Assembly (NCBI RefSeq): GCF_900112695.1
Contig: NZ_FOMT01000001.1
Span: 992,001-1,056,000, forward strand
DNA: 64,000 nucleotides
DNA from: Paenibacillus catalpae
Lineage (GTDB): Bacteria > Bacillota > Bacilli > Paenibacillales > Paenibacillaceae
Direction of reading: 5' to 3'
Below, one piece after another: positions 26,522 to 35,297 of the stretch; positions within the stretch are counted from its first letter, which is position 1, and each line of letters starts with the position of its first letter. Made by a program: the position numbers and the translations under genes. Under the pieces are notes generated by a model. It ran no database searches, was not told the DNA's origin, and worked only from the letters and a program-made list of their open reading frames with translations.

Positions 26522-28594
26522 ATGGATATGAATGCCTACTTATCGATGTTTATCGACGAGTCCAATGATCACCTGCAATCTTTGAACGAAAATTTGCTAC
26601 GCCTCGAAAGCGACCCTGAGGATCTGTCGATCGTCCAGTCGATTTTCCGCTCTGCCCATACGCTAAAAGGGATGTCTGCGACAATGGGGTATGAAGACCT
26701 TGCCTCTCTGACCCATGAGATGGAAAATGTGCTTGATCTGGTGCGGAACAGCAAGCTGAAGATGGACAGCTTTATCTTTGATACCTTGTTCAAAGGGCTG
26801 GATGCTCTTGAGTCCATGGTTCAAGATATCGTTCAAGGGGGAACGGGTAAAGCGGATGTTACCGCAATTGTTGCCTCTTTACAGTCGATTGTAAAAGGTG
26901 ACTATAAAACAACCGGTGCTTCTGCAGTACCGGCGGCGGCAGCATCCGGACAACAGTCGGGCGGATTGCTGGACGAGTTCCAAACCTCTGTTATCCAGCA
27001 ATCTATCGATAGCGGACATAACGTTTACTATATTGAGGTTGAAGTCCGCGAAGATTGCGTGCTGAAAGGCGTCCGCGCCTATATGGTGTTTGACCTGCTA
27101 GGCAAGAACGGCGATATCGTGAAGTCGGAGCCGTCGGTAACCGATCTGGAGCAGGAGAAGTTTGACCGATCCTTCACGGTATTTGCAATCTCGACCTTGT
27201 CTCAGCAAGAGCTGGAAACCCAAATTGCAGCGATTTCGGAGATTGACAAAGTTTCCGTCGCGCTGCTGGATCTTGAATCCCTGGCGATGTTGAATAATGC
27301 AGCTTCCAAGGAGCAAGCTCCATCAGCTGCACCTGCTTCGACACCTGCTTCAGCACAAGCAGAATCATCAACGAAGGAAGAGGCCGGCAAACAGGTTGCT
27401 GCAGCTCGCTCGCAAGCAGCCGCTTCTTCGGCTCCTGCAGCTGTATCGAAAACGATCCGTGTTGATATTGATCGTCTGGATGCCTTGATGAATTTGTTCA
27501 GCGAACTGCTCATCGACCGTGTAAGGCTAGAGCAATTGTCCAGCGAAATCCGCCGCAATGATCTGACGGAAACCGTGGAGCATATGACCCGTGTCAGCTC
27601 CGATCTGCAGAACATTGTCCTGAAGCTGAGAATGGTGCCGGTGGATTCGGTATTCAACCGATTCCCGCGGATGATCCGCGACCTTGCCAAATCACTCGAC
27701 AAGAAGATCGATCTGGTGATCACTGGCGCCGATACGGAACTTGACCGGACCGTTATTGATGAGATCGGCGATCCGCTCGTTCACTTGCTTCGCAACTCGG
27801 TCGATCACGGAATTGAAACGACCCAAGAGCGTCTTGCAGCAGGCAAACCTGAGACGGGAACCATTCATCTGCGGGCTTATCACAGCGGCAATCATGTCTT
27901 TATTGAGGTGGAAGAAGACGGACGAGGCATTAACCGCGAGAAAGTGCTTAAGACGGCTATCAAGAACGGCGTTGTTACCGAAGAGCAAGCAAAGCAGCTG
28001 ACTGATGAAGACGTCAACATGTTGATCTTTGCTCCGGGTTTTAGCACGGCAGATAAAATCTCCGATATTTCCGGACGCGGCGTTGGTCTTGATGTTGTAA
28101 AATCGAAGATCACCTCGCTGGGCGGCAATGTTACCGTGGACTCCGCGCTTGGACGCGGGACGAAGTTTGCTGTTCAATTGCCTCTGACTCTATCTATTAT
28201 TTCGGCTATGCTAATTAAGCTAGGTTCAGAGAAATATGCGATTCCTCTTACGTCAATCGTAGAAACCGGTATCGTTCAGAGAGATCAAATCTTAAATGTT
28301 CACGGCAACCGGATGATTCATTTCCGTAACGCGATCATACCTTTGGTCTCCCTCAGCAAAGTGCTCGATTCGCCAGACTTTAATGAGCATAACGAATCGG
28401 AAACCGAAATTGTTGTTATCCGCAAAGGGGATAAATGGGCGGCAGTGACGGTTGATGAGTTTATCGGACAAAGTGAAATCGTCCTGAAGTCTCTCGGCAA
28501 ATATTTGACCAATATCGAGGCTATATCGGGTGCGACCATTCTTGGCGACGGCCAGGTAGCGCTCATCATTGATCCTAACGCATTAATCAAATAG
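26522..28594 (+). CDS. cheA: Chemotaxis histidine kinase CheA
   Basis: Receptor-coupled kinase that phosphorylates CheY and CheB. 690 residues in order: P1 HPt domain with His46 (SAHTLKGMSA), P2 (about 160-265, CheY/CheB docking), an Ala/Ser-rich linker, P3 dimerisation, P4 ATPase with HLLRNSVDHGIE, EVEEDGRGIN, SDISGRGVGLDVV and GRGTKFAVQLPLTLSI, and P5 CheW-like (IPLTSIVETGIV). ATG after AGGAGGTGCGAC. cheW follows 13 bases downstream. Confidence 0.97.
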   Translation: MDMNAYLSMFIDESNDHLQSLNENLLRLESDPEDLSIVQSIFRSAHTLKGMSATMGYEDLASLTHEMENVLDLVRNSKLKMDSFIFDTLFKGLDALESMVQDIVQGGTGKADVTAIVASLQSIVKGDYKTTGASAVPAAAASGQQSGGLLDEFQTSVIQQSIDSGHNVYYIEVEVREDCVLKGVRAYMVFDLLGKNGDIVKSEPSVTDLEQEKFDRSFTVFAISTLSQQELETQIAAISEIDKVSVALLDLESLAMLNNAASKEQAPSAAPASTPASAQAESSTKEEAGKQVAAARSQAAASSAPAAVSKTIRVDIDRLDALMNLFSELLIDRVRLEQLSSEIRRNDLTETVEHMTRVSSDLQNIVLKLRMVPVDSVFNRFPRMIRDLAKSLDKKIDLVITGADTELDRTVIDEIGDPLVHLLRNSVDHGIETTQERLAAGKPETGTIHLRAYHSGNHVFIEVEEDGRGINREKVLKTAIKNGVVTEEQAKQLTDEDVNMLIFAPGFSTADKISDISGRGVGLDVVKSKITSLGGNVTVDSALGRGTKFAVQLPLTLSIISAMLIKLGSEKYAIPLTSIVETGIVQRDQILNVHGNRMIHFRNAIIPLVSLSKVLDSPDFNEHNESETEIVVIRKGDKWAAVTVDEFIGQSEIVLKSLGKYLTNIEAISGATILGDGQVALIIDPNALIK

Positions 28595-28607
28595 GGAGGG
28601 CTTACCG

Positions 28608-29069
28608 ATGGGAGAAGAATTAAAAGTTATCGTATTTTCGCTGGCACATGAGGAATATGGCATTGAGGTGGATAAAGTTCGTACAATCGAACGTTTATCC
28701 CCAATTACCCGGGTTCCGAAAACTCCTTCCTTCATTAAAGGAGTTATCAATCTGCGCGGTATTGTTGTTCCTGTTATCGATTTGCGCGGCCGCTTTGGGC
28801 TGACAGAATCTGCAACTACGGAGAACAGCCGTATTATTGTCGTTGCCGTAGCTGATATGGAAGTTGGCTTTATCGTTGATTCTGCCAATGACGTTGTAGA
28901 TATCGATACGGATACGATTGATCTGCCGCCTGAAATTGTCGGCGGCATTAAAGCGAAATATTTAAGAGGCATTGCCAAATTCGGAGATAACCGTCTTCTG
29001 ATTATGCTCAACCTGTCCGAAGTGTTGAACAAGAGCGAAATTATTCAACTTGAACAGTTAGAGGTGTAA
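28608..29069 (+). CDS. cheW: Chemotaxis coupling protein CheW
   Basis: Links CheA to chemoreceptors. 153-residue SH3-like protein with EYGIEVDKVRTIERL, SFIKGVINLRGIVVPVIDLR and GIAKFGDNRLLIMLNL, all standard CheW sequences. ATG after GGGAGGGCTTACCG. It is followed 2 bases later by cheC. Confidence 0.96.
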   Translation: MGEELKVIVFSLAHEEYGIEVDKVRTIERLSPITRVPKTPSFIKGVINLRGIVVPVIDLRGRFGLTESATTENSRIIVVAVADMEVGFIVDSANDVVDIDTDTIDLPPEIVGGIKAKYLRGIAKFGDNRLLIMLNLSEVLNKSEIIQLEQLEV

Positions 29070-29071
29070 GA

Positions 29072-29692
29072 GTGGACGCTTTTAACCGATTCAAAGCATT
29101 TGAGTTGGATGTACTGAAGGAAGTAGGCAACATTGGAGCGGGTAATGCGGCTACCGCATTATCCTGCCTCTTGGACAAGCCGGTTGATATGGCTGTACCT
29201 AAGGTCAGCCTGCTGCCGTTTGAAGAAGTTGCGGATCGGGTTGGAGGCTCCGAGCAGGTCGTTATTGCGGTATTCCTACGAGTAGAAGGGGAAGCACCCG
29301 GCAATATGTTTTTCATCATCCAGGAGGATGCGGCCAGACGTTTGCTTAGGCAGCTGCTCTCGCTTGAGAATGAGGAGCAGGACGATTACACGGAGATGGA
29401 GATGTCTGCACTTTGCGAGATCGGCAACATTTTGGCAGGATCTTATTTATCCTCTCTTGCCGATTTCACGCATTTATCGATGGCTCCTTCCGTTCCTGCC
29501 GTAGCGAGGGACATGGCAGGACCAATCTTGACCTATGGACTGATGCAGTACGGCGAGATGGGTGATTCCGCACTGCTGATCGAAACAACGTTTCTCGAAG
29601 ACCGAGAAGAGCTGGAGGGACATTTCTTCCTGATTCCGGATCCGGATTCCTTCTCCAAAATATTTCAATCCTTGGGAGTACTGACCGAATGA
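29072..29692 (+). CDS. cheC: CheY-P phosphatase CheC
   Basis: 206-residue CheC phosphatase with two active-site helices of the E-x-x-N type (LKEVGNIGAGNAATALS and ALCEIGNILAGSYLS). It dephosphorylates CheY-P and, in complex with CheD, provides feedback in the Bacillus adaptation system. GTG start preceded by GAGGTG. Its stop overlaps the cheD start. Confidence 0.95.
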   Translation: MDAFNRFKAFELDVLKEVGNIGAGNAATALSCLLDKPVDMAVPKVSLLPFEEVADRVGGSEQVVIAVFLRVEGEAPGNMFFIIQEDAARRLLRQLLSLENEEQDDYTEMEMSALCEIGNILAGSYLSSLADFTHLSMAPSVPAVARDMAGPILTYGLMQYGEMGDSALLIETTFLEDREELEGHFFLIPDPDSFSKIFQSLGVLTE

Positions 29693-30183
29693 TCCAACAA
29701 GATGTGATCAAGGTCGGCATGGCAGATTTAAAATGGGCTGCGGGCGGAGCACATCTGCGGACAACAGGACTAGGCTCTTGTGTCGGACTGACGTTATACG
29801 ATCCTGTTGCACGAGTAGCGGGAATGGCACATGTTATGCTGCCATCCTCGGAAATTGCCAGAGAGTCGACCATGAATATTGCCAAATATGCGGATACGGC
29901 AATTCCTGAGCTAATTGGGCAGATGAAAGCTGTAGGAGCCGTTGTAGGGCGTCTTGCAGCAAAAATGGCCGGAGGAGCGCAAATGTTTGCCTTCTCGGGC
30001 CAATCGGATTCGATGCGAATCGGACCCCGGAATGTAGAATCCTGTTTAGCAATTCTCGCGAACTATTCCATTCCCGTACTTGGGCAGGATACAGGCGGGA
30101 ATTATGGCCGCACGATTGAAATTGACAGCAGCAGCGGAGTATTGACCATAAGAAGCGTGCAGTTTGGGATAAAGGAGATTTGA
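29689..30183 (+). CDS. cheD: Chemoreceptor glutamine deamidase CheD
   Basis: Deamidates receptor glutamines and binds CheC. 164 residues; the catalytic Cys lies in LGSCVGLTLYDP, the conserved His in AGMAHVMLPSS and the Thr in the GQDTGGNYGRTIE segment. ATG overlapping the cheC stop (ATGA), so the two are probably made in equal amounts. Confidence 0.95.
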   Translation: MIQQDVIKVGMADLKWAAGGAHLRTTGLGSCVGLTLYDPVARVAGMAHVMLPSSEIARESTMNIAKYADTAIPELIGQMKAVGAVVGRLAAKMAGGAQMFAFSGQSDSMRIGPRNVESCLAILANYSIPVLGQDTGGNYGRTIEIDSSSGVLTIRSVQFGIKEI

Positions 30184-30184
30184 A

Positions 30185-30616
30185 ATGGTTGGAAATTGGC
30201 GATGGAATGTGGGCCTCGGGATTGTTGGCGCGGTATTAACCTTATTATTCTCAATTGGTAAAAATCCGCTGTCTGTCATGCTGATGCGCAGCATGTATGC
30301 TTTCATCGCCTTTGTTGCGATTGCATTTGTTCTGAGGGTTGCACTGGCTTTTATTCTTCAACCGCCAGTGATGCATCAAGCCGAGACAGCCGGGGAGGAA
30401 GGGAAAGGTACGCAACTGGATCTCCAAACTCCTGATGAGAGCGAAGACCTTAATCAAATGCTCAAATCTCAGATGGACGGCCACAAAGCACAGGAAGTTG
30501 AACAGCCGGACCAGAATAGGCAGTTTAAGCCGCTAACGCCGCCTAAGCTGGTATCTACACAGAATAAAGAGCCCGAAGAATTGGCTAAGGCCGTTCGTCA
30601 TCTGACAGGAGGGTGA
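30185..30616 (+). CDS. Small membrane protein of unknown function between cheD and sigD
   Basis: 143 residues that I do not recognise as a named family. Two hydrophobic segments (about 9-24 and 33-60, VMLMRSMYAFIAFVAIAFVL) form an N-terminal hairpin; the remainder is an acidic, Gln-rich, probably cytoplasmic tail ending LAKAVRHLTGG. It starts 2 bases after cheD and its stop abuts the sigD ribosome-binding site, so it is part of the operon. B. subtilis has no gene here. A motility or sigma-D control role is only suggested by position. Confidence 0.75.
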   Translation: MVGNWRWNVGLGIVGAVLTLLFSIGKNPLSVMLMRSMYAFIAFVAIAFVLRVALAFILQPPVMHQAETAGEEGKGTQLDLQTPDESEDLNQMLKSQMDGHKAQEVEQPDQNRQFKPLTPPKLVSTQNKEPEELAKAVRHLTGG

Positions 30617-30621
30617 GAGAC

Positions 30622-31392
30622 ATGATTGCGACTGCTAATTTGGATATGTGGCGAGCATGGAGAGAAGATGGCGATCTTGAAGCCAAGAAACGTCTTATCG
30701 AGCAATTCTTGCCTTTGGTCGATTATGTAACGAACCGAATGGCGATTGGGTTGCCCAAAAATGTTCTAAAAGACGATCTCGCCAGCAATGGCGTGATGGG
30801 ACTTATTGATGCCATCGAGAAATTTGATTATTGCCGGGGACTGCAGTTTGAAACCTACGCATCCTGGAGAATCCGCGGATCCATTATTGACGGTCTGCGC
30901 CAGGGTGACTGGGTCCCGCGCTCGGTCAGAGAAAAAGCTAAGCGTATTGAAGAAGCGTATCAAAGCCTTGAGCAGAAATATTTGCGCTCCGTTTCGGATG
31001 CAGAGATTAGCGATTATTTGAATGTCAGCGAGAAAGAATTCACGACGATGCTCCATGAAATTGCCATTACGACGGTATGTTCGTTGGAAGATCCGATTCG
31101 TGAAGAAGAATCGGAAACGAGACTGTCGCTGCTTGTTGACGAGAGGGCGAAAAACCCGGATCATAAGGCGCATGAATTTTTTCTCAAGGACTCGCTCATC
31201 AGCGGCATTGAGAAATTAACGGAGAAGGAACGTACCGTTATTTCGCTCTTCTATTATGAAGAATTATCGTTAAGCGAAATTGCGGAAGTCATGTCACTTT
31301 CACCGTCGAGAATTTCACAGCTTCATTCGAAAGCTATTTTACGGCTGCGCGGGGCATTATCCAAACATAAAGATCAATTACTGCAGCATTAG
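30622..31392 (+). CDS. sigD: RNA polymerase sigma factor SigD (FliA family)
   Basis: Flagellar/chemotaxis sigma-28. 256 residues: region 2 with DYVTNRMAIGLPKNVLKDDL and the core-binding FETYASWRIRGSIIDGLRQG, region 3, and region 4 with SLSEIAEVMSLSPSRISQLH as the -35 recognition helix-turn-helix. The ATG follows GGAGGGTGAGAGAC; a GTG three codons earlier overlaps the ribosome-binding site. As in Bacillus it is near the operon's end, so its level depends on transcription passing through 27 kb. Confidence 0.95.
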   Translation: MIATANLDMWRAWREDGDLEAKKRLIEQFLPLVDYVTNRMAIGLPKNVLKDDLASNGVMGLIDAIEKFDYCRGLQFETYASWRIRGSIIDGLRQGDWVPRSVREKAKRIEEAYQSLEQKYLRSVSDAEISDYLNVSEKEFTTMLHEIAITTVCSLEDPIREEESETRLSLLVDERAKNPDHKAHEFFLKDSLISGIEKLTEKERTVISLFYYEELSLSEIAEVMSLSPSRISQLHSKAILRLRGALSKHKDQLLQH

Positions 31393-31407
31393 AGGGGAGT
31401 AGGCAAG

Positions 31408-32814
31408 GTGGAAGACCATTTATTGGAAACTTACTTGCGTATCCAGATATCAGCTGATAAGCTGTCTGCCTTCCTGACCTTTAACCGGATCACCGAAGAT
31501 TTCGACTGTACTCCCGGTCAATTGGAACGTTTTGTACGCAGCAAGGGTGTTGTTTATGGGATACGCACAAGTGTGTTAAGTGAAATTTGCAGCAATACGC
31601 TTGCTTATTGTAAAGAGCAAACCATCATTGCCGTCGGTCATCCGGCCACACCTGGCAAGGACGGTTCCATCCGTTACGCCTATGAACTGCAGGATAAGTC
31701 ACAGCGTCCGGCAGAACTGGAAGACGGCAAGGTTGATTTCAAGGAAGTATCTCGTTTGAAAAATGTAAAGCGTGGTCAACTCATCGCTGAGCGGATAGAA
31801 GCCATGTTCGGTTCCTCGGGCATGATGGTAACCGGCGATGAAATACCGGCCAAGCAGGGCAAGCAGGCAAGGTTTAAAGTGGGTAAAAACGTCGTTGTGA
31901 ATGAGACGCAAACGGCGATGTATGCCTTAATTGACGGTCTTGTTACGATTACTGATAAAGAGAAAGTAAACGTTTTCCCGGTATATGAAGTAAACGGAGA
32001 CGTTGATTATAGAGTCGGCAATATTGATTTTGTCGGGACCGTTGTTATTCGCGGCAACGTACTCAGCGGTTTCAGGGTGAAGGCTTCCGGCGATATTCGC
32101 GTCATTGGCGGCGTTGAAGGGGCAGAGATGGAATCAGAAGGTTCCATCGAGATTACAGGCGGTATAATGGCCGGAAACAAAGGCTATATCAAGGCGCAAA
32201 AAAATGTAAAAAGCTCGTTCATCCAAGACAGCAATGTTATTGCCGGCGAGGATGTACTTGTGTCTCAGAGCATTATGCATTCGAATGTCCGGGCAGGACG
32301 CAATGTCGTGTGCCAAGGGGCGAAAGGATTAATTGTCGGCGGATCGATTCAAGCGGTTGAGCAGGTCTCTGCACGCGTGATTGGCAACACCATGTCAACA
32401 GCAACGGCAATCGAAGTAGGAGTAAGGCCGGAATCCCGTTCCGAGCTTCAGGAGCTTCGGTTAAAGCTGCGTCAGCACATGGATGCCATTGACAAGACGT
32501 CAAAAGCACTCGCTATTCTGGATCAACAAGCGGCTATGGATCAGCTGAATGATCAGAAGATGGCGATGCGGATCAAACTGGGTGCAACCAGACGCCAGAC
32601 AACAGCCGAGATTGATCAGATCAGAGAGCGTATTCTGGAAATTGAGAAAACGCTGGAGGATACGGACAAGGCGAAGGTCGACGTCAGTCATACGGTGTAC
32701 GGCGGAATAAAGATTGTCATCGGTCGTTATACGCGTTTCATTAAAGATCCGGTACAGCGCGTTTCTTTCCGTTACTCGGAAGGGGATATCGTTCAATTAC
32801 CTTTGTTTACGTAG
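31408..32814 (+). CDS. FapA family (DUF342) protein
   Basis: 468 residues of the DUF342/FapA type: an N-terminal helical part, a central parallel beta-helix with regularly spaced Gly/Ile/Val turns (GNVLSGFRVKASGDIRVIGG; AGEDVLVSQSIMHSNVRAG), and a C-terminal coiled coil (about 345-425) followed by a short beta end. In Vibrio a FapA homologue affects flagellar assembly; a similar role here is inferred from its place between sigD and swrB. GTG start after GAGGGGAGTAGGCAAG. Confidence 0.85.
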   Translation: MEDHLLETYLRIQISADKLSAFLTFNRITEDFDCTPGQLERFVRSKGVVYGIRTSVLSEICSNTLAYCKEQTIIAVGHPATPGKDGSIRYAYELQDKSQRPAELEDGKVDFKEVSRLKNVKRGQLIAERIEAMFGSSGMMVTGDEIPAKQGKQARFKVGKNVVVNETQTAMYALIDGLVTITDKEKVNVFPVYEVNGDVDYRVGNIDFVGTVVIRGNVLSGFRVKASGDIRVIGGVEGAEMESEGSIEITGGIMAGNKGYIKAQKNVKSSFIQDSNVIAGEDVLVSQSIMHSNVRAGRNVVCQGAKGLIVGGSIQAVEQVSARVIGNTMSTATAIEVGVRPESRSELQELRLKLRQHMDAIDKTSKALAILDQQAAMDQLNDQKMAMRIKLGATRRQTTAEIDQIRERILEIEKTLEDTDKAKVDVSHTVYGGIKIVIGRYTRFIKDPVQRVSFRYSEGDIVQLPLFT

Positions 32815-32853
32815 TGCCAGTTTATACTGTGTCTCTAAGAAAGGAGCTTGAGA

Positions 32854-33180
32854 ATGCCGTTTAGGCCGATTGACTTGCAATGGTCGATCCCCCGCACCCC
32901 GGAAGCAGGCGGAATACAAAGTCAGACGAACCACAGGATGACCGCGGAACTTTCGCGTTTGGCAGAACTGGCATCCAAGCAGACAGAGCAATTGCGCAGT
33001 AAAAACACCGGCATAGAACAGACAGGCGGACCAAATGTACGTAATGAGAGAGACCGGCACCACGGAAAACCTTATCTGGCGAAGCGCAAGCACAAGCCGG
33101 ATGAGTCCGGGGAATTAACGGAAGAAAGCCGCCAGCCTGAGCATCCCTTTAAAGGGCATCACGTTGATATTTCGCTATAA
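32854..33180 (+). CDS. Small hydrophilic protein with MPFRPIDLQ opening, unknown function
   Basis: 108 residues, very hydrophilic and probably unstructured in the middle (Lys/Arg/Glu-rich), with distinctive ends: MPFRPIDLQWSIPRTPEAG at the start and HPFKGHHVDISL at the end. From memory, short proteins with an M-P-x-R-P-I-D start and a D-I-[SR]-[LI] end occur in the flagellar operons of other Firmicutes, so I think this is a real family without a name. ATG after AAAGGAGCTTGAGA; a TTG two codons earlier is too close to that box. Confidence 0.7.
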   Translation: MPFRPIDLQWSIPRTPEAGGIQSQTNHRMTAELSRLAELASKQTEQLRSKNTGIEQTGGPNVRNERDRHHGKPYLAKRKHKPDESGELTEESRQPEHPFKGHHVDISL

Positions 33181-33198
33181 TAGTAGAGGGTGTGAATA

Positions 33199-33750
33199 AT
33201 GTCTAATTGGACGTATATTGTACTGCTTGGAGCTGTTGTAGCCGTGGCTTCATTATTTCTTCCAAAGAAGCAACAGGCGCAGGAATCAAAGGATACACGC
33301 AACATGGAGATTGCCCTGGAGCAGTTTATGGAGAATACGGAGCTTGATCATCAAGAGCTCGTGAAGCTGGTTACCGTCTTGCGCGAAGATGCAAAGCAGC
33401 AAGCGGAACAGAGCAGACTCCGGCTGTCTGAAGTGGAGAACAAATGTTCCTCGCTTGAACAACAGCTGACTTTCCTGCAACAGCAGCGCCAGAACGATAA
33501 GCTGCTTGCTGCACAGACGATGACAGGATCTGTACAGGCTCAGGCAACTGCGTCTATGGAGAAGCCGGCGGTTGATGAACCGGCTTCCCAGCCAATCGCA
33601 TCGGGCATTCAGATGCGTTATTCCGATTTGTTCGAGCTCTACAAGCAAGGCAAATCCATCGAGGCAATCGCGAAAAAACTGCATATGAATAAAGGGGAAG
33701 TACAACTTATTTTGCAGCTGGCCAAGCAGGAGGAGAAGGCTCATGTTTAA
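33199..33750 (+). CDS. swrB: SwrB/YlxL-like membrane-anchored coiled-coil protein
   Basis: 183 residues: an N-terminal transmembrane helix (TYIVLLGAVVAVASLFL), a coiled coil at about 30-105, a linker, and a C-terminal helix-turn-helix-like module, LYKQGKSIEAIAKKLHMNKG followed by EVQLILQLAK. The architecture and the location between sigD and rpsB match B. subtilis SwrB, which promotes FliP oligomerisation and hook-basal-body completion and is needed for swarming. The symbol is given by position and architecture, not a computed alignment. Confidence 0.75.
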   Translation: MSNWTYIVLLGAVVAVASLFLPKKQQAQESKDTRNMEIALEQFMENTELDHQELVKLVTVLREDAKQQAEQSRLRLSEVENKCSSLEQQLTFLQQQRQNDKLLAAQTMTGSVQAQATASMEKPAVDEPASQPIASGIQMRYSDLFELYKQGKSIEAIAKKLHMNKGEVQLILQLAKQEEKAHV

Positions 33751-34306
33751 GAACCGCTCCTTTGTAGCCGGATTGGGTGTCGGTATTATTGCCGGCGCTA
33801 TTTTGCTGCAGCTCATGCAGATCGGAGATGAAAGCCAGCAGAATCTGTCGGCAGGATTCAAGGAACGGGAACCAAAACTCTATACGCAGGCGGAGATGGA
33901 TGCCAAGCTTGCTGAGGAGCGGGCTAATGCCATCAAAGAGGCGGATAAAGCGGGACAACCGGCTTCGGAGAAACCGGAAGCGACACCTGCTGCAGAGACT
34001 TCGAAACCACCTTCTGATGAGGATATGAAAGAAGTTACGGTAGAGAAGCCTTCCGCAGAAGAGAAGCCTGTACTTAAACGGCAGGTTCGTATAACAGGCG
34101 GCATGAATTTAACCGATACAGCTGATCTGCTTGCCGGGCAAAAGCTGATTTCAGATAAAGAAGCTTTTATCAAGGCAATGAACAAAAAGACCGTTCGTGC
34201 CGGTTATTTTATTTTTGAGGGAAATCCGAAAGTAGAAGAGATTATCCGAATCCTTACCAGCCAGCCGCTTACAAAGTCGGAATTCGACTCTAAAATGAAG
34301 AACTGA
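33743..34306 (+). CDS. Membrane-anchored MltG/YceG-like module without catalytic domain
   Basis: 187 residues: transmembrane helix at about 7-24, an acidic Ala/Glu/Pro linker (45-110), and a C-terminal 65-residue module (RITGGMNLTDTADLLAGQKL ... VRAGYFIFEGNPKVEEIIRI) that looks like the LysM-like N-terminal part of MltG endolytic transglycosylases. The catalytic domain is absent, so it cannot be a working transglycosylase; it may bind peptidoglycan or be a partner of MltG. It overlaps swrB by 8 bases and is the last gene of the fla/che operon. Confidence 0.7.
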   Translation: MFKNRSFVAGLGVGIIAGAILLQLMQIGDESQQNLSAGFKEREPKLYTQAEMDAKLAEERANAIKEADKAGQPASEKPEATPAAETSKPPSDEDMKEVTVEKPSAEEKPVLKRQVRITGGMNLTDTADLLAGQKLISDKEAFIKAMNKKTVRAGYFIFEGNPKVEEIIRILTSQPLTKSEFDSKMKN

Positions 34307-34337
34307 GGACAGACTGCAAAATTTCGACAAACATCTG

Positions 34338-34366
34338 TTGCACCGACTTGTCAGATATGTTATATT
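34338..34366 (+). promoter_or_regulatory. Sigma-A promoter of rpsB
   Basis: TTGCAC, a 17-base spacer and TATATT form a good sigma-A promoter about 130 bases before rpsB. It marks the change from the motility operon to the housekeeping operon. Confidence 0.8.
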
Positions 34367-34398
34367 AATTGACGGTGTTAAAAACACACGCCTATTAA

Positions 34399-34440
34399 TT
34401 CCGTTAATGGTGCTTCCGGTCGCCGGAAGTTTTAGCGGAA
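34399..34440 (+). promoter_or_regulatory. Candidate S2 leader hairpin (rpsB 5' UTR)
   Basis: In the transcribed leader, CTTCCGG and CCGGAAG close a TCG loop (34413-34429), and the flanks TTCCGTTAA and TTAGCGGAA extend the stem with one G-U pair. A TTTT run sits just 3' of the inner stem. The shape is that of a ribosomal protein autoregulatory leader or attenuator, and the rpsB start lies about 55 bases downstream. Confidence 0.5.
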
Positions 34441-34494
34441 GATGCGATGGGCGGAGGTAACTACTCAAAAACCATAACAGGAGGTGTGTTGAAT

Positions 34495-35193
34495 ATGGCG
34501 GTTATTTCCATGAAACAGCTTCTCGAAGCTGGGGTACATTTCGGTCACCAGACTCGTCGTTGGAACCCTAAGATGGATCGTTATATCTTCACAGAAAGAA
34601 ACGGAATTTACATTATCGACCTGCAAAAAACAGTTAAGAAAGTCGAAGAGGCTTACAACTTCGTACGTTCTATCGCTGCTGAAGGCGGCACAATGCTGTT
34701 CGTAGGTACGAAAAAACAAGCTCAAGACTCGGTTAAAGAAGAAGCAGAACGTTGCGGCAACTTCTACATCAACCAACGTTGGTTGGGCGGCACGTTGACT
34801 AACTTCCAAACGATCCAAAAACGTATTGACCGTCTGCGTCAACTCGAAAAATGGTCGGAAGACGGAACTTTCGAAGTTCTGCCTAAAAAAGAAGTTATCA
34901 TTCTTAACAAAGAAAAAGACCGTCTGGAAAAATTCCTTGGCGGCATCAAAGGCATGAAAGGTCTGCCTAGCGCGCTGTTCATCATCGATCCTCGTAAAGA
35001 GCGTATCGCTGTTGCTGAAGCACGCAAACTCGGTATTCCAATCGTAGGTATCGTTGATACGAACTGCGATCCGGACGAGATCGACTATGTAATTCCAGGC
35101 AATGACGACGCGATTCGCGCAGTTAAATTGTTGACGTCCAAAATGGCTGACGCTATCGTGGAAGCTAACCAAGGCGAGCAAACAACTGCTTAA
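34495..35193 (+). CDS. rpsB: 30S ribosomal protein S2
   Basis: Late-assembling small-subunit protein, 232 residues. Starts [20 protein letters not shown], with [20 protein letters not shown] and [19 protein letters not shown], as in other bacteria. The ATG follows AGGAGG with GTGTTGAAT spacing; a longer in-frame extension upstream lies in the leader. Codon use here is strongly biased (highly expressed), unlike the flagellar genes. A read-through terminator separates it from tsf. Confidence 0.98.
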   Translation: MAVISMKQLLEAGVHFGHQTRRWNPKMDRYIFTERNGIYIIDLQKTVKKVEEAYNFVRSIAAEGGTMLFVGTKKQAQDSVKEEAERCGNFYINQRWLGGTLTNFQTIQKRIDRLRQLEKWSEDGTFEVLPKKEVIILNKEKDRLEKFLGGIKGMKGLPSALFIIDPRKERIAVAEARKLGIPIVGIVDTNCDPDEIDYVIPGNDDAIRAVKLLTSKMADAIVEANQGEQTTA

Positions 35194-35213
35194 TCCGATA
35201 TAATTGCTACAAC

Positions 35214-35256
35214 AAAGGGTGGTCAGAAGGTGAAAGCCTCTCACCGCCCTTTTTTT
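35214..35256 (+). terminator. Terminator/attenuator between rpsB and tsf
   Basis: AAAGGGTGGT pairs with ACCGCCCTTT (one G-U) around an inner GGTGA/TCACC option, followed by seven T. Because tsf has no obvious promoter of its own, this probably acts as a partial terminator that lowers tsf relative to rpsB. Confidence 0.8.
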
Positions 35257-35297
35257 GAACGTAAAAACTATAAATGGAATTTCCAGGAGGGCTAATC

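Noticed and set aside
35200-35297. T-box riboswitch between rpsB and tsf (GGGTGG near the terminator)
   Set aside because: There is no full AGGGTGGNACCGCG sequence, no specifier structure and no aminoacyl-tRNA gene downstream; the GGGTGG is simply the terminator stem.
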